From Nitrosomonadales bacterium (GTDB lineage: Bacteria > Pseudomonadota > Gammaproteobacteria > Burkholderiales > Gallionellaceae), in assembly GCA_016177795.1 (NCBI GenBank), contig JACOUM010000003.1:180897-244896 (forward strand): DNA of 64,000 nt. Direction: 5' to 3'. The position numbers and the translations under genes were made by a program. This document shows, in pieces, positions 26,392 to 37,843 of the stretch (position 1 is the stretch's first letter; the number at the start of each line of letters is the position of its first letter). The notes under the pieces are model-generated. The model was given only the letters and a program-made list of their open reading frames with translations. It made no database searches and was not told where the DNA came from.

Positions 26392-28031
26392 AGCGTCTGA
26401 TTCCGATCCCTGTTGGAAATTTGACAAGGCAATGCGCGGCACGAGTCCGCAAATGTCCGGTTCACTGCAACGGTGTTCGCCATCGCTGCATGCGGGGGCC
26501 TCCGCTCCAGTATCTGTGGCAGCGTTGCATCGTTGAGCCCTTCAATATGCCTGGCGTCGCGAACCGACGACATCTCCGATACGAGATGCGCTACGCTCGC
26601 CCGCATCCTGTCGAGGAACGGCTGCGGATGGAAGCCGATCCAGAAGACCAGCACCAGCAGAGGCAGCAACGTAGCAATCTCGCGACTATTCATGTCGGTA
26701 ACAACCACGTCGTCCTTCCGGGTGTTCTCTCCCCAGACAAGCCGTTGCAGCATCCAGAGCATGTAAGCCACGGTGAGCACCACACCGCCCAGGGCGATTG
26801 CCCCGGCCAGGATGCTGGATTTGAAGGTTCCGACCATCACCAGAAATTCCCCGACAAACGCGTTCGTTCCGGGAAGCCCGAAGGAGGCAAACGAAAAAAT
26901 GGCCATCAGTGTCACATAAATCGGCACCGTCATCCGCAGCCCGCCGCAATCCGAGATAAGCCGGCTGTGGGTTCTCTCATAGATCATGCCCACCATAAGA
27001 AACAGCGCCCCGGTCGTAATCCCGTGGTTGATCATCTGCAGAATTGCCCCTTCGATACCCTGTGTATTGAAGACGAATATTCCCAGGGTAACAAATCCCA
27101 TATGTCCGACGCTGGAGTAGGCGACCAGTTTCTTGAGATCGGTCTGCACCAGCGCCATATATGAGCCCCAGATAATGGCGATCAAGGAAAGAATTACGAC
27201 AACCGACGCAAAAGCCTGGCTCGCATCGGGGGTTATCGGCAAGCTGAATCTCAGGAATCCGTAGGTACCCAGCTTCAGCATCACGCTTGCCAGCATCACG
27301 CTACCGGCGGTAGGCGCCTCGACGTGGGCATCCGGCAACCAGGTATGAAACGGGAACATCGGGACCTTGATCGCGAAAGCCAGGAAAAAAGCCCAGAATA
27401 CCCAGAACTGGAACGTCTCGCTGTACGTTCCCTGCGATAGCGTCTGAATGTCAAATGTCTCCCCGCCCGTGAAATACAGCGCCAGCACCGCAACCAGCAT
27501 CGGGAGACTTCCCAGCATCGTATACAGGAAGAACTTCAGCGCGGCGTATACCCGGCGCTGTCCGCCCCACACCCCGATGATAAGGAACATCGGGATGAGT
27601 TCCGCCTCCCAGAAGACAAAGAACAGGAACAAATCGAGCGCCACAAAGACCCCGATCAGCATCGCCTCCATGACCAGGATGGCAATCATGTACTCCTTGA
27701 CCCGGCTATCGATGGCCTTCCATGAACAAAGCACGCACATCGGGGCAATCAGGGTGGTGAGCAGCACCAGCAGCACACTGATACCGTCCACACCGACAGC
27801 GTAATTGATGTTGAAAGCGGGTATCCATGGCACCCGCGTGACGAACTGCATCTCGTGGGAAGAGGTATCGAACAGATACCACAGCGGAAGCGAGATGGCA
27901 AAAACCAGCAGGGTGAAAGCGAGGGTAATGCGGCGCCCCCAGTCGTCGTTACGCGGCATGAAGCCGATCATTACCGCGCCGAGGAGCGGAAGAATTATAA
28001 GCAGGCTCAATAGATTGGATTCGTGTATCAC
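26388..28031 (-). CDS. nuoM: NADH-quinone oxidoreductase subunit M
   Basis: A 547-residue antiporter-like subunit. The key glutamate is in [15 protein letters not shown] and the key lysine in [18 protein letters not shown]. It is the canonical NuoM by sequence. The last 60 or so residues (after [13 protein letters not shown]) are a hydrophilic tail longer than in most NuoM proteins, and its 3' end overlaps the nuoN start by four bases. Confidence 0.95.
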   Translation of the reverse strand: MIHESNLLSLLIILPLLGAVMIGFMPRNDDWGRRITLAFTLLVFAISLPLWYLFDTSSHEMQFVTRVPWIPAFNINYAVGVDGISVLLVLLTTLIAPMCVLCSWKAIDSRVKEYMIAILVMEAMLIGVFVALDLFLFFVFWEAELIPMFLIIGVWGGQRRVYAALKFFLYTMLGSLPMLVAVLALYFTGGETFDIQTLSQGTYSETFQFWVFWAFFLAFAIKVPMFPFHTWLPDAHVEAPTAGSVMLASVMLKLGTYGFLRFSLPITPDASQAFASVVVILSLIAIIWGSYMALVQTDLKKLVAYSSVGHMGFVTLGIFVFNTQGIEGAILQMINHGITTGALFLMVGMIYERTHSRLISDCGGLRMTVPIYVTLMAIFSFASFGLPGTNAFVGEFLVMVGTFKSSILAGAIALGGVVLTVAYMLWMLQRLVWGENTRKDDVVVTDMNSREIATLLPLLVLVFWIGFHPQPFLDRMRASVAHLVSEMSSVRDARHIEGLNDATLPQILERRPPHAAMANTVAVNRTFADSCRALPCQISNRDRNQTL

Positions 28032-28040
28032 GCTATAACC

Positions 28041-29786
28041 TCAGAACAGTGAGTAAAGGCTCAGGATTAACAGTGATCCCACCATAACTAGGGCGTAATG
28101 CTGGAGCTGTCCGGTTTGCATCTGCCGCAGCGCGCCGGCACAGCGCACCACCACAGCTGCGATGGCATTGACAGCCCCGTCGATCACGTTCTTGTCAAGC
28201 CAGAGCCCCTTTATGCCAAGTGCCAGATTGCCGCGGAACACGGAACGGTACACCTGAATAAACCAGTCCTCGATGGGAACTACCACGCGGTACACGAACT
28301 GCATGAAAATGCCCGCTCCCTTCCGGTAGAACCAGTCCAGATCAAGGCTTATCATGGGCGATCCGCCAAGATGTTTGACCAGCATGAAGAAGCCCAAACC
28401 GGTAAACAGCAGTATCTGCAACGCCCAGACAACATGGGTTGCCGTGTAAGCATGGTATTCGACATCGTGCGGCAGCATGTTGTAGAGCCAGTCGGGATAG
28501 ACTCCGATAAAGATGCACAGGAACGCCGCAATTCCCATCGCCACCAGCATGTTGCGCGGCGGTTCGGTCGGCCGCGCCCCGCAGTCATCGCCGAGGAAGG
28601 TGAAATAAGGCAGTTTCAGCCCGGTATGCAGGAACGTCCCGGCGGAAGCCAGTGTGAGCAGCAGCCATATCCAGGTAAGATGCAGGTCGGCTGCTGCCGA
28701 GACTTCCATGGACTTGCTCACGAATCCGCTGAACAGGGGAAAAGCCGAAATCGAGAAGCCGCCGATCATGTAAAGCACGAAGGTTATCGGCATATAGCGG
28801 TATATGCCGCCCAGTTCGCTCAGCTTGCTGCGCCCGGTCATTTGAATGACAGCGCCCGCTCCCATAAAGAGAAGTCCCTTGTACAGGATATGGGTGAACG
28901 CATGCGCAACCGCACCGTTGAGGGCCAGCGCCGTCCCCATTCCCACGGCGGCAACCATATAGCCCACCTGACTGATGATGTGGTAGCCGAGCAGCCGGCG
29001 AATATCGTTCGCCAGCACGGCAAACACCACGCCGTACAGCGCCATGATCGTGCCCAGCCAGATGAGCACCTCGGTGCCGGGGTAAGCGCGAATCAGCGCA
29101 TAGACCGCGGTCTTGGTGGTAAAGGCACTCAGAAAGACCGCGCCCGTCACCGTTGCCTCGGGGTAGGCATCCGTCAGCCATGCATGCAGCGGAGGAACGG
29201 CGGCGTTGAGCATGAAACCGATCAGGATCAGGTAGAACGCCGCATCGCGTACCTGCAGGGCGTCGAAACGAATCGATCCGGTCGTCACATAAAGAATGAT
29301 GATCCCGGCAAGAAGCACCAGGCCGCCGACGGCATGCACGAGCAGATAGCGGTAGCCCGCTTCGATCGAAGCCTTCACCCGGCGTGACCAGATGAGCCAG
29401 ACCGAGGCAAATGCCATCAGCTCCCAGAACAGGAACAGCGTCAGAAAATCGCCGGCAAATGTGGCTCCGAGTGATGACCCGGCATAGATAAACGCGGCGA
29501 CATGCTGGCTGACGTCCTTGACATGCAGCGCGTAAATCGCCCCGATCAGCGCTGCGCTCGAGAACACGTAGGCGAAAGCAAGGCTGAGCTTGTCTGCCCG
29601 GCCGAAGATCAGTTCAAATCCGAGAACGTTAAAGACCCCGTGAACGCCTAGCGACATCAGCATCACGGTCAGCAGCGCAAGCAGCGGCAGAAGGACGATA
29701 TAAATCCGCTGCGCCTTCCCCTTGAACAGAGGAAGGAACAATGCCCCGAGAATCAGGAAAACCGAAGGATGTACCCAATCAATCAT
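28041..29786 (-). CDS. MrpD/NuoL-like antiporter subunit with lateral-helix-type C-terminus (in nuoL position)
   Basis: A 581-residue antiporter-like subunit of complex I. The glutamate is in LFLFWELMAFASVWL. At the usual lysine position it reads AVPPLHAWLTDAYPEATVTG, while KTAVYALIR supplies a downstream lysine. It is closer to MrpD than to NuoL, but after about residue 470 it has an extension (LDLDWFYRKGAG, then a long amphipathic stretch and a last helix), so it may provide the lateral helix that NuoL normally gives. It overlaps the small gene upstream by eight bases and precedes nuoM. Confidence 0.85.
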   Translation of the reverse strand: MIDWVHPSVFLILGALFLPLFKGKAQRIYIVLLPLLALLTVMLMSLGVHGVFNVLGFELIFGRADKLSLAFAYVFSSAALIGAIYALHVKDVSQHVAAFIYAGSSLGATFAGDFLTLFLFWELMAFASVWLIWSRRVKASIEAGYRYLLVHAVGGLVLLAGIIILYVTTGSIRFDALQVRDAAFYLILIGFMLNAAVPPLHAWLTDAYPEATVTGAVFLSAFTTKTAVYALIRAYPGTEVLIWLGTIMALYGVVFAVLANDIRRLLGYHIISQVGYMVAAVGMGTALALNGAVAHAFTHILYKGLLFMGAGAVIQMTGRSKLSELGGIYRYMPITFVLYMIGGFSISAFPLFSGFVSKSMEVSAAADLHLTWIWLLLTLASAGTFLHTGLKLPYFTFLGDDCGARPTEPPRNMLVAMGIAAFLCIFIGVYPDWLYNMLPHDVEYHAYTATHVVWALQILLFTGLGFFMLVKHLGGSPMISLDLDWFYRKGAGIFMQFVYRVVVPIEDWFIQVYRSVFRGNLALGIKGLWLDKNVIDGAVNAIAAVVVRCAGALRQMQTGQLQHYALVMVGSLLILSLYSLF

Positions 29787-30030
29787 TGTAGTAATCCTCG
29801 GAACGTTCCAGCCAATAGTGCCCCAATGCCTTCGACACGACGACGATCAGGACACAGGAAATGAACCCGTAGACGGCGCTGAATCCCGGAATGTCTTCCC
29901 AGAAAAAAACATGGTGGTGACGGGAAATGAAAAAATCGATCACCACCGTGAGTGCCAGCACCGCGTATGAGACCCGCTTCAGTGTCCTGGTGTTATTCAC
30001 CAGGCTTTCCAGAATTTTGCCAATATCCAT
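29779..30030 (-). CDS. Small two-helix membrane protein of the variant complex I
   Basis: An 83-residue protein with two hydrophobic segments (YAVLALTVVIDFFI and GFISCVLIVVVSKAL) separated by a histidine-rich loop (SRHHHVFFWEDIP) and ending LERSEDYYND. It starts by a TGATG overlap with the preceding MrpD-like gene and ends by overlapping the next one, so all three are translationally coupled. Its position between two antiporter subunits suggests a structural or assembly role in the membrane arm. I do not know a named family. Confidence 0.7.
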   Translation of the reverse strand: MDIGKILESLVNNTRTLKRVSYAVLALTVVIDFFISRHHHVFFWEDIPGFSAVYGFISCVLIVVVSKALGHYWLERSEDYYND

Positions 30031-31517
30031 CACAGAATACTCACCTTGATTAAATTGAGGAAATGGTCGGGGAATATGCCGAGCACCACCGTTCCAACCG
30101 CCGTAATCAGCAACGGTATAACGACTTTTTTGGGCGCTTCGCTGATACCTTCGTGACCATCCGCCGGGGGAGTCCCGAACACGGCCTTGTAGACGACCGG
30201 TGCGAAGTACGCCACGTTAAGCAGGCTGCTGGTCAATATCACCGCAAGCAGCATCCAGCTTTTGGTTTCGATGGTGCCAATGGCAAGATTCCACTTGGTA
30301 ATGAATCCGGCGAACAGCGGCACCCCGATGATGCTGAGTGAGCCGATGGTGAAGGCGGCTATCGTCCAGGGCATTTTCCGTGCAATCCCGGACATCTCAC
30401 TGATGTTGGTCTTGTGCGCCGCGACATAGATCGATCCGGCGCAGAAGAACAGCGTGATTTTCGTGAATGCATGATTGACGATATGAATGATGCCGCCGGT
30501 GATTCCGCTGACCGTCAGCAGCGACACCCCCAGCACGATGTAGGAGAGCTGGCTCACCGTGGAATAAGCCAGCCGCATCTTGAGATTATCCTGGGTCAGC
30601 GCATAGGCCGATGAAGCCAGGATGGTGATCGAGGCGATAATGGCGGTATAGTCACCCAGGCTGAGGTCCTGCATCAGCGAGATCCCAAAAACGTCGGTCA
30701 CCAGCCGGACAATACAGAACGCGCCAACCTTTACCACCGCCACGGCGTGGAGCAGAGCGCTTACCGGCGTAGGCGCCACCATCGCGGAGGGAAGCCAGTT
30801 GTGCATCGGCATCAGCCCGGCCTTGGCAAAACCGTACAGGAACATGAAATACATCACCGTCAGCAGTGTCGATATTTCCATGCCCGAGAACGTCGTCGCC
30901 GTCAGTCCGGCGAACATTCCCGCCTTGCTGAATTCCAGCGAGCCGGTAAGCGTGTAGGTCAGGATGATGGCGCCCAGAAGTATGCTGCTTGATGCGCCCA
31001 CCAGATAAAGCAGGTACTTGCGCCCCGCATCCCAGTCCTTGGCGGCTTCATTGTGGATCACCAGCGGTAATGTGCACAGGCTCAGTATTTCGTAGAAGAA
31101 GAACAACGTAAACAGATTGCCGGCAAAGGCGACGCCCATGGCCGAGGAAAGGGCAATGGCAAAGCAGGTGTAATATCTTGTCTGGGCATGCTCCTCGAGT
31201 GTGCGCATGTACCCCATGGAATATACCGTGGTGATAATCCACAGGAATGAGGACGTGGTGGCAAACAGCAAACCGATACCGTCCACCTTGAAGGCAAGTT
31301 CAACGCCGGGAAGGATCTTGAAGACCGTATACTGGATCACCACCCCGGAAAGAACAGCGGGAGTCATGGATATCACGATCAGGAATTTGATCACCCCCGC
31401 GCCAATGGACCAGCCCTCTCTCAGGTTTGGTTGCTTGTAAGAAAGCATGACCAGCACGGCGGCAATTGCCGAGACCAGCACCGCCAGAAGGGGCTTTATC
31501 GAAATCAACGTTTCCAT
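30030..31517 (-). CDS. MrpD-like antiporter subunit, additional membrane subunit of complex I
   Basis: A 495-residue protein with about 14 helices. The glutamate is in LFFFYEILSLCTLPL, the lysine in GFAKAGLMPMHNWLPSAM, and a second lysine in HAVAVVKVGAF. It is more like MrpD/monovalent cation antiporter subunit D than NuoL, M or N. It lies directly after nuoK, where nuoL is usually found. With the 581-residue subunit, NuoM and NuoN it makes four antiporter-like subunits in one operon. Confidence 0.85.
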   Translation of the reverse strand: METLISIKPLLAVLVSAIAAVLVMLSYKQPNLREGWSIGAGVIKFLIVISMTPAVLSGVVIQYTVFKILPGVELAFKVDGIGLLFATTSSFLWIITTVYSMGYMRTLEEHAQTRYYTCFAIALSSAMGVAFAGNLFTLFFFYEILSLCTLPLVIHNEAAKDWDAGRKYLLYLVGASSSILLGAIILTYTLTGSLEFSKAGMFAGLTATTFSGMEISTLLTVMYFMFLYGFAKAGLMPMHNWLPSAMVAPTPVSALLHAVAVVKVGAFCIVRLVTDVFGISLMQDLSLGDYTAIIASITILASSAYALTQDNLKMRLAYSTVSQLSYIVLGVSLLTVSGITGGIIHIVNHAFTKITLFFCAGSIYVAAHKTNISEMSGIARKMPWTIAAFTIGSLSIIGVPLFAGFITKWNLAIGTIETKSWMLLAVILTSSLLNVAYFAPVVYKAVFGTPPADGHEGISEAPKKVVIPLLITAVGTVVLGIFPDHFLNLIKVSIL

Positions 31518-31645
31518 GTGGCCATCCGGTTCATCTCCGCGAGCAAAAAGGCGGCGAAATTATTATCCGCCGGGTTATTCATCCAGTAAGGAAAAAGGCT
31601 GTTTGTCGTCATTGTCATCATCATTATCACCATTGCATCGGCGGG

Positions 31646-31951
31646 TTACCCCTTCAGCTCGCTCCAATCAGCCACCTCAATCGTCCGCCGATTGCGGAAA
31701 AGCAGCACAACAATGGCAAGCCCGATGGCCGCCTCGGCTGCGGCAACCACCAATATGAAAAAGACAAATATCTGTCCGGCGGGATCTCCACGATAGTGCG
31801 AGAATGCGACGAAATTCGTGTTCACCGCCAGCAGCATCAACTCGATTGCCATCAACATATTGATGATGTTCTTCTGCTTGAACAGAATGCCGGCAACCCC
31901 GGTGGAGAAGACGACTGCTCCAAGAATCAGGAAATCCGATAGATCGATCAT
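31646..31951 (-). CDS. nuoK: NADH-quinone oxidoreductase subunit K
   Basis: A 101-residue, three-helix membrane subunit with the conserved glutamates in [14 protein letters not shown] and in [15 protein letters not shown], which are part of the E-channel. Length is normal. It overlaps the nuoJ stop by four bases. The 128-base gap after it, before the MrpD-like gene, holds no recognised element. Confidence 0.96.
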   Translation of the reverse strand: MIDLSDFLILGAVVFSTGVAGILFKQKNIINMLMAIELMLLAVNTNFVAFSHYRGDPAGQIFVFFILVVAAAEAAIGLAIVVLLFRNRRTIEVADWSELKG

Positions 31952-32583
31952 CGTGCAACCCCTGTTGTGCTATCCAATTTTTCCCGGGTGTGTTTCTCCG
32001 CAGGCATCTTGATCAGGCGCAGGCGATCCGCTTTGCTGACCGCAATCTGATCCGGTATCACCTGCGATTTGGCATCCTTGCGGCGGCGCGAGGTCAGCGC
32101 AATGGCAGCCACCATCGCTACCAGCAGAATCGCTGCGGCAATCTCAAACGGGTAAACATATTCGGTATAGATCAAACGCCCCAATTCCTTGGTATTGCTG
32201 TAATCGGCAGCATGCCTGACCGCCGCCTTGCCGCCGGACACATCGGAAGAACCCAGCACCCAGACCATCTCGAATACCAGCAAGCCGGCCAGCACCGCAC
32301 CGAATGGCACCCAGCGCCACAATCCTTCTCGCATCCGCACCAGATTGATATCCAGCATCATCACCACGAACAGGAACAGCACCATCACCGCGCCGACATA
32401 CACCAGTACCAGCGTGATGGCGAGAAACTCGGCCTCCAGCAGTATCCAGATACCGGCCATACTGAAAAATGCCAGCACCAGGAACAGCGCCGCATGCACC
32501 GGATTGCGCGCGGTAATCACGCGCAATGCCGCAAACACGGTCAATGCGGCGAATACATAAAACACGACGGTCTCAAAATTCAT
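31948..32583 (-). CDS. nuoJ: NADH-quinone oxidoreductase subunit J
   Basis: A 211-residue membrane subunit, [23 protein letters not shown], with the conserved [19 protein letters not shown] helix that forms the pi-bulge region of complex I. The C-terminal 40 residues are hydrophilic. It follows nuoI after a repeat-filled spacer. Confidence 0.95.
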   Translation of the reverse strand: MNFETVVFYVFAALTVFAALRVITARNPVHAALFLVLAFFSMAGIWILLEAEFLAITLVLVYVGAVMVLFLFVVMMLDINLVRMREGLWRWVPFGAVLAGLLVFEMVWVLGSSDVSGGKAAVRHAADYSNTKELGRLIYTEYVYPFEIAAAILLVAMVAAIALTSRRRKDAKSQVIPDQIAVSKADRLRLIKMPAEKHTREKLDSTTGVAR

Positions 32584-32589
32584 AAATTC

Positions 32590-32672
32590 ATCCTTTTGTA
32601 AGTGGTGAGTGGAACGACGCTACGCGCCTCAGTGGAAAGTGGAAAACCCCACTCCCTACCCCCCACTCCCTA
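32590..32672. repeat. Simple-repeat spacer of GGGAGTGG/CCACTCCC units between nuoI and nuoJ
   Basis: The spacer is made of repeated short words: AGTGGTGAGTGG, AGTGGAAAGTGG, then CCCCACTCCCTA twice. It begins just upstream of nuoJ and abuts the nuoI stop codon. Similar words occur inside the ATP-grasp gene at 17400-17465. Confidence 0.5.
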
Positions 32673-33161
32673 CTACCGATACTTCGCATCCACTGCCCGA
32701 TCCTTGGCGATCTGTTCCTCATGCTTGTCGCCCAGCGCCAGCAGCATCGGCTTGGTGTAATACAGGTCGCCCGGCTTCTCGCCGTGATATTCGTACACGC
32801 GCGTTTCGACAATCGCATCCACCGGGCAGGACTCCTCGCAGAAGCCGCAGAAGATGCATTTGTACAGATCGATGTCGTATTGCGTGGTGCGTCTTGTGCC
32901 GTCCTCGCGCTCCGCCAGCTCGATCTTGATCGCCAGCGCCGGGCAGATTGCCTCGCACAATTTGCAGGCGATGCAGCGTTCTTCGCCGTTGTCATAGCGG
33001 CGTTGCGCGTGCAGACCGCGGAAGCGGAAACTCTGCGGCGTCTTCTCTTCCGGGTACTGCACGGTAATCTTGCGCGCGAAGAAATACCGGCCGGTCAGCG
33101 CCATGCCCCTGACCAGCTCGAACAGCAGGAACGTCTTGAAGAAGTTTTTGATATTTTTCAT
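32673..33161 (-). CDS. nuoI: NADH-quinone oxidoreductase subunit I
   Basis: A 162-residue peripheral-arm subunit with two 4Fe-4S motifs, [16 protein letters not shown] and [16 protein letters not shown] (clusters N6a and N6b). Both have all four cysteines. The stop codon TAG directly touches the repeat spacer downstream. Confidence 0.97.
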   Translation of the reverse strand: MKNIKNFFKTFLLFELVRGMALTGRYFFARKITVQYPEEKTPQSFRFRGLHAQRRYDNGEERCIACKLCEAICPALAIKIELAEREDGTRRTTQYDIDLYKCIFCGFCEESCPVDAIVETRVYEYHGEKPGDLYYTKPMLLALGDKHEEQIAKDRAVDAKYR

Positions 33162-33176
33162 TTTCGTCTTCTCCGC

Positions 33177-34217
33177 TTACCAGACCCACAACGGGGTCTG
33201 CATCCACGCGGCAACCACCACCACCCAGACGATAGTGAGCGGAATGAACACCTTCCAGCCCAGCCGCATCAGCTGGTCATAGCGATAGCGCGGAAAGGTC
33301 GCGCGGAACCACAGGAACAGGAACAGAATGAAGGAAACCTTGGCCAGCAGCCAGATGAAACTGTCCGGCAGGAACGGCAGCGGCGACAGCCAGCCGCCCA
33401 GAAACATGATCGAGGTAAGGAAGGCAACCAGAATCATGTTGGCGTATTCGGCCAGGAAGAACAGCGCAAACGCCATGCCGGAATATTCCACATGAAAACC
33501 GGCGACAATTTCCGATTCGCCTTCGGCCATGTCGAACGGCGCGCGGTTGGTTTCCGCCACGCCGGAAATCAGATAGACGAGGAACATCGGGAACAGCGGA
33601 ATCATGTACCAGTTCAGCAAGCCGAGGCCGCCTTGCTGGCCGCGCACGATATCGCCCAGATTCATGCTTTGCGAAACCATCAGCACGCACACCAGCGCGA
33701 AACCCATCGCGATCTCGTATGACACGATTTGCGCGGCAGAACGCACCGCACCGAGAAATGCGTATTTGGAATTGGACGCCCAGCCGGCAATGATGATGCC
33801 GTACACCGCCAGCGAGGTCATCGCCAGGATATACAGCAACCCCGCATTGAGATCGGCCAGCACCATGCCATCGCTGAACGGCACCGTCGCCCACGCCGCC
33901 AGCGACGGCGCCAGCGCCATGATCGGCGCCAGCACAAACAAGAATTTGCTCGAACCGGTCGGGATGATGATTTCTTTGAAAAACAGTTTCACCCCATCGG
34001 CAATCGGCTGCAACAAGCCATAAGGGCCGACACGATTCGGGCCGATGCGAATCTGCATGAAGCCGATGACCTTGCGCTCCGCCAGCGTCAGATAGGCAAC
34101 CGTAAGCATGATCGGCACCACAATTACCAGAATCTTCACCAGCGTCCATAACGGCAGCCAGACCGGGCCGAGCAGATCCTGCCCGGCCTGTTGCAGCATT
34201 TGCAGCAGCTCCATCAT
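33177..34217 (-). CDS. nuoH: NADH-quinone oxidoreductase subunit H
   Basis: A 346-residue eight-helix membrane subunit that links the arms and lines the quinone site. It contains [19 protein letters not shown] and [19 protein letters not shown], both diagnostic. Two adjacent ATG codons are possible starts; the first overlaps the nuoG stop. Confidence 0.97.
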   Translation of the reverse strand: MMELLQMLQQAGQDLLGPVWLPLWTLVKILVIVVPIMLTVAYLTLAERKVIGFMQIRIGPNRVGPYGLLQPIADGVKLFFKEIIIPTGSSKFLFVLAPIMALAPSLAAWATVPFSDGMVLADLNAGLLYILAMTSLAVYGIIIAGWASNSKYAFLGAVRSAAQIVSYEIAMGFALVCVLMVSQSMNLGDIVRGQQGGLGLLNWYMIPLFPMFLVYLISGVAETNRAPFDMAEGESEIVAGFHVEYSGMAFALFFLAEYANMILVAFLTSIMFLGGWLSPLPFLPDSFIWLLAKVSFILFLFLWFRATFPRYRYDQLMRLGWKVFIPLTIVWVVVVAAWMQTPLWVW

Positions 34218-36556
34218 GCGCGCTCCACAGTAATCGTTCCAAACATCGCACCCAGCTCCGCCGTAGCCGGATGGCCTGCCGCCACGCGTGCGGTGCCAGC
34301 AGGCATGGCATCATCCGCCTGCACGGCCAACTGCACCGTTGCCTTGCCTTGCGTCACTTTCACGCGATCGCCGGATTGCACACCCAGTTTCTGCAACTCG
34401 CTGCCATGCATCTTCACGCATGGAGTTGCGGCATCGCTGGTCTTCTGCAGCGAGACCGCGCGGCGCACCAGCGCATCGGCAACATAAACCGGCACATCGG
34501 CCACGCGCTGCATTCCCTGCGCATCGGCAATCGCGGCGCCCTGCAAGACAACCTCCAGATGATTGTTCAGCCTGTCGCCAACGTCCCGGCCACCGAGTGC
34601 CTCATCGCGCACCGCCTCGCTGGTGTCGTAATCAAAGCCCTGCACGTCGAGCATGTTGCCCAGCACGCGCAGCACCTTCCAGGCCGGACGCGCTTCACCC
34701 AGAGGTTTGACCGCCCCCATGAAACTCTGCGCCCGCCCTTCGGTGTTGACAAACGTGCCGGAAGTTTCAGTGAACGGTGCGATCGGCAGCAGCACGTCGG
34801 CGTAATCGGTCGCGCGATGTTTCCAGGCGGACATTGCCACCACCATATCGGCGGCATACATCGCTGCCAGCGCCTGCTGCGGATCGTGCAGATCCAGTTC
34901 CGGCTCGACATTCAGCAGGATATACGCCTTGCGCGGCGCGGCCAGCATCGCGGCGGCGTTCATGCCCTGCACGCTGCCGCCGAACGGCACGGCACCGGCG
35001 AGATAACCGCCGACACTGTTCGCCGCCTCGCCGAGGAAGCCAAAGCTTGCCCCGCACAATGCGGCGATTCGTTCTGCCAGCGCGGCAAGCTGCGCCGCCT
35101 GCGGATGCTGTTGCGCAAAATTGCCCAGCAATATCACGACACGCTCGCCGCTCGCCAAGCTTGTGGCAATTGCGGCAGCGGCACTGCCCACCTTAGCGCC
35201 TTGCACGGACGCGTCCGGCGCCGCCTGCTTTTCAGTTGCCAGCGCCTTCAGGACTTGTGCCAGTGTGTTCACCAATTCGTTCGGCGCAACGATGCACTTG
35301 TTGGCAACCGGCATCAGCAGATCATCGTCGCTTGAGTGAATAATGCTGGCCTGCGCGCCGCCCTTTACCGCCTGGCGCACACGATGCGCCAGCAACGGAT
35401 GATCCTTGCGCAAAAAGCTGCCGACAATCAGCAGACGGTCGCGGCTATTGATATCGGCAACCGGCATACCCAGCCACGGCGCACCCGCCTGCTTGCCGTC
35501 CGCGCTGAAGTCAGACTGGCGCAGACGGAAATCCACATTGCCGCTGCCCAGACCGCGCACCAATTTTTGCAGCAGATAGAGTTCTTCCAGCGTGCTGTGC
35601 GGCGTCGCCAATGCAGCGACCTGCTCTGCCCCGCCCTCGTTGGCAATCTGGCGCAAACCGTGTGCCACATATTCCAGCGCAACCGGCCACTCGACTTCCA
35701 GCCACTTGCCGTCCTGCTTGAGCATCGGTTTGGTCAGGCGCTCCGGTGAATTCAGCCCCTCATAGCTGAACCGGTCCTTGTCCGAAATCCAGCACTCGTT
35801 GATGGCCTCGTTATTGCCGGGAAGAATGCGCATCACCTTGTTGTTCTTTGTATGCACCGCCAGATTGGAGCCAAGGCCGTCATGCGGGCTGACCGACTTG
35901 CGCCGCGACAATTCCCAGCTGCGTGCGGTATAGCGGAACGGCTTGCTGGTCAACGCACCAACCGGGCACAGGTCAATCATATTGCCGGACAACTCGGAAT
36001 CCACCGAGCTGCTCACAAAACTCATGATTTCGGCATGCTCGCCGCGAAACGCCATGCCCAGCTCCATCATGCCGGCGATTTCCTGGCCGAAACGCACACA
36101 GCGGGTACACTGAATGCAGCGGCTCATTTCCATGGTGGAAATCAGCGCGCCGACATCTTTGTGCATTACGATGCGTTTTTCTTCCGTATAGCGCGAAGCC
36201 GTCGCGCCATAGCCCATCGACACGTCCTGCAGCTGACATTCGCCGCCCTGATCGCAGATCGGACAATCCAGCGGATGATTGATCAGCAGGAATTCCATCA
36301 CGCCCTTCTGCGCCTTGACGGCCATTTCCGAATGGGTGTGAACTTTCATGCCATCGGCAGCCGGTGTCGCGCAGGCCGGCAGCGGCTTGGGCGCCTTCTC
36401 CACCTCGACCAGACACATGCGGCAATTCGCCGCAATGGACAGTTTCTTGTGGTAGCAAAAATGTGGAATATGGATGCCTGCCTTGTGCGCCGCGTCCATC
36501 ACGGTGGAACCGCGCTCTGTTTCGACCAGCTTGCCATCAATTTCAACGTTGATCAT
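34214..36556 (-). CDS. nuoG: NADH-quinone oxidoreductase subunit G
   Basis: A 780-residue peripheral subunit. The N-terminal 2Fe-2S domain has C-x10-C-x2-C ([15 protein letters not shown]), then the His-ligated N5 motif ([14 protein letters not shown]) and the N4 motif ([13 protein letters not shown]). The remainder is the inactive molybdopterin oxidoreductase-like domain. Length fits betaproteobacterial NuoG. Confidence 0.96.
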   Translation of the reverse strand: MINVEIDGKLVETERGSTVMDAAHKAGIHIPHFCYHKKLSIAANCRMCLVEVEKAPKPLPACATPAADGMKVHTHSEMAVKAQKGVMEFLLINHPLDCPICDQGGECQLQDVSMGYGATASRYTEEKRIVMHKDVGALISTMEMSRCIQCTRCVRFGQEIAGMMELGMAFRGEHAEIMSFVSSSVDSELSGNMIDLCPVGALTSKPFRYTARSWELSRRKSVSPHDGLGSNLAVHTKNNKVMRILPGNNEAINECWISDKDRFSYEGLNSPERLTKPMLKQDGKWLEVEWPVALEYVAHGLRQIANEGGAEQVAALATPHSTLEELYLLQKLVRGLGSGNVDFRLRQSDFSADGKQAGAPWLGMPVADINSRDRLLIVGSFLRKDHPLLAHRVRQAVKGGAQASIIHSSDDDLLMPVANKCIVAPNELVNTLAQVLKALATEKQAAPDASVQGAKVGSAAAAIATSLASGERVVILLGNFAQQHPQAAQLAALAERIAALCGASFGFLGEAANSVGGYLAGAVPFGGSVQGMNAAAMLAAPRKAYILLNVEPELDLHDPQQALAAMYAADMVVAMSAWKHRATDYADVLLPIAPFTETSGTFVNTEGRAQSFMGAVKPLGEARPAWKVLRVLGNMLDVQGFDYDTSEAVRDEALGGRDVGDRLNNHLEVVLQGAAIADAQGMQRVADVPVYVADALVRRAVSLQKTSDAATPCVKMHGSELQKLGVQSGDRVKVTQGKATVQLAVQADDAMPAGTARVAAGHPATAELGAMFGTITVERA

Positions 36557-36577
36557 TGTTCACCTACCCCGTCAGCT

Positions 36578-37843
36578 TCACACCAAGCAGCGCTTGTGTT
36601 TGATGTGATATTCAAATTCATCGCGGAAATGCCTGAGCATGCCCTGCACCGGCCAGACCGCCGCCTCGCCCAGGGCGCAAATGGTGCGGCCGGCGATGTT
36701 TTCTCCCACGTTCAACAGCAAATCCAGATCTTCCTCGCGGCCTTCGCCATGCTCGATGCGATGCACGACGCGATACAACCAGCCGGTGCCTTCGCGGCAC
36801 GGCGTGCATTGCCCGCAGGATTCCTCGTAATAAAAATAGGACAGGCGCTCCAGTGCGCGCACCATGCAGGTCGTCTCGTCCATCACGATCACAGCGCCGC
36901 TGCCCAGTCCGGAACCTGCCCTCTGAATGGAATCGTAGTCCATGGTCAGTCCCATCATGATCTCGGCAGGCAAAACCGGCATCGAGGAGCCGCCGGGAAT
37001 AACCGCCTTGAGCTTGTGGCCGTTGCGTACCCCGCCCGCCATTTCCAGCAATTTGCTGAACGGCGTACCCATCGGCACTTCAAAGTTGCCCGGGTTATTT
37101 ACATGGCCGGACACAGAAAAAAGTTTGGTGCCGCCGTTGTTGGGCTTGCCCAGTTCCAGGAATTTTTGCCCGCCGTGATTGATGATGTAAGGGATACTGG
37201 CGAAGGTTTCGGTGTTGTTGATGGTGGTCGGTTTGCCATACAGGCCAAAGCTGGCCGGGAAAGGCGGCTTGAAGCGCGGCTGACCCTTTTTGCCCTCGAT
37301 GGATTCCAGCAATGCGGTTTCCTCGCCGCAGACATAGGCGCCGTAGCCCAGATGGTTGTGCAGGTCGAAACAGAAATCAGTGCCCAGGATGTTGTCGCCC
37401 AGATACCCGGCGGCACGCGCCAGTTCACAGGCCTCCTCCATGCGCTCATAGGCTTCGAAGATTTCGCCATGCACGTAGTTGTAGCCGGTTTTCACGCCCA
37501 TCGTATAAGCGGCGATCGCCATGCCTTCGATAAGCAGATGCGGGTTGTAGCGCAGGATATCCCAGTCCTTGCAGGTGCCCGGCTCGCCTTCATCGCTGTT
37601 GCAGACAATGTACTTGTCGCCCTTGTAGTCCTTGGGCATGAAACTCCATTTCAGCCCGGTCGGGAAACCCGCGCCGCCGCGTCCGCGCAAGGCCGAATGC
37701 TTGACCTCGGCAATGATCCCGTCGGGCGGCATTTTTTCAGTCAGTACCTTGCGCAATGCCTGATAACCACCGACCTTGAGATAATTCTCCAGAGTCCAGG
37801 GCTGGTCGAAATCCAGCGTGGTGAGAATGACCGGCCCTCTCAT
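36578..37843 (-). CDS. nuoF: NADH-quinone oxidoreductase subunit F
   Basis: A 421-residue flavoprotein. The start [13 protein letters not shown] overlaps the nuoE stop and gives normal length. [13 protein letters not shown] and [15 protein letters not shown] mark the FMN/NADH site, and [13 protein letters not shown] plus a later cysteine bind cluster N3. It accepts electrons from NADH. Confidence 0.96.
   Translation of the reverse strand: MRGPVILTTLDFDQPWTLENYLKVGGYQALRKVLTEKMPPDGIIAEVKHSALRGRGGAGFPTGLKWSFMPKDYKGDKYIVCNSDEGEPGTCKDWDILRYNPHLLIEGMAIAAYTMGVKTGYNYVHGEIFEAYERMEEACELARAAGYLGDNILGTDFCFDLHNHLGYGAYVCGEETALLESIEGKKGQPRFKPPFPASFGLYGKPTTINNTETFASIPYIINHGGQKFLELGKPNNGGTKLFSVSGHVNNPGNFEVPMGTPFSKLLEMAGGVRNGHKLKAVIPGGSSMPVLPAEIMMGLTMDYDSIQRAGSGLGSGAVIVMDETTCMVRALERLSYFYYEESCGQCTPCREGTGWLYRVVHRIEHGEGREEDLDLLLNVGENIAGRTICALGEAAVWPVQGMLRHFRDEFEYHIKHKRCLV

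Noticed and set aside
32588..32995. 135-codon frame overlapping nuoI
   Set aside because: It is a frame shadow of nuoI plus the repeat spacer, without motifs.
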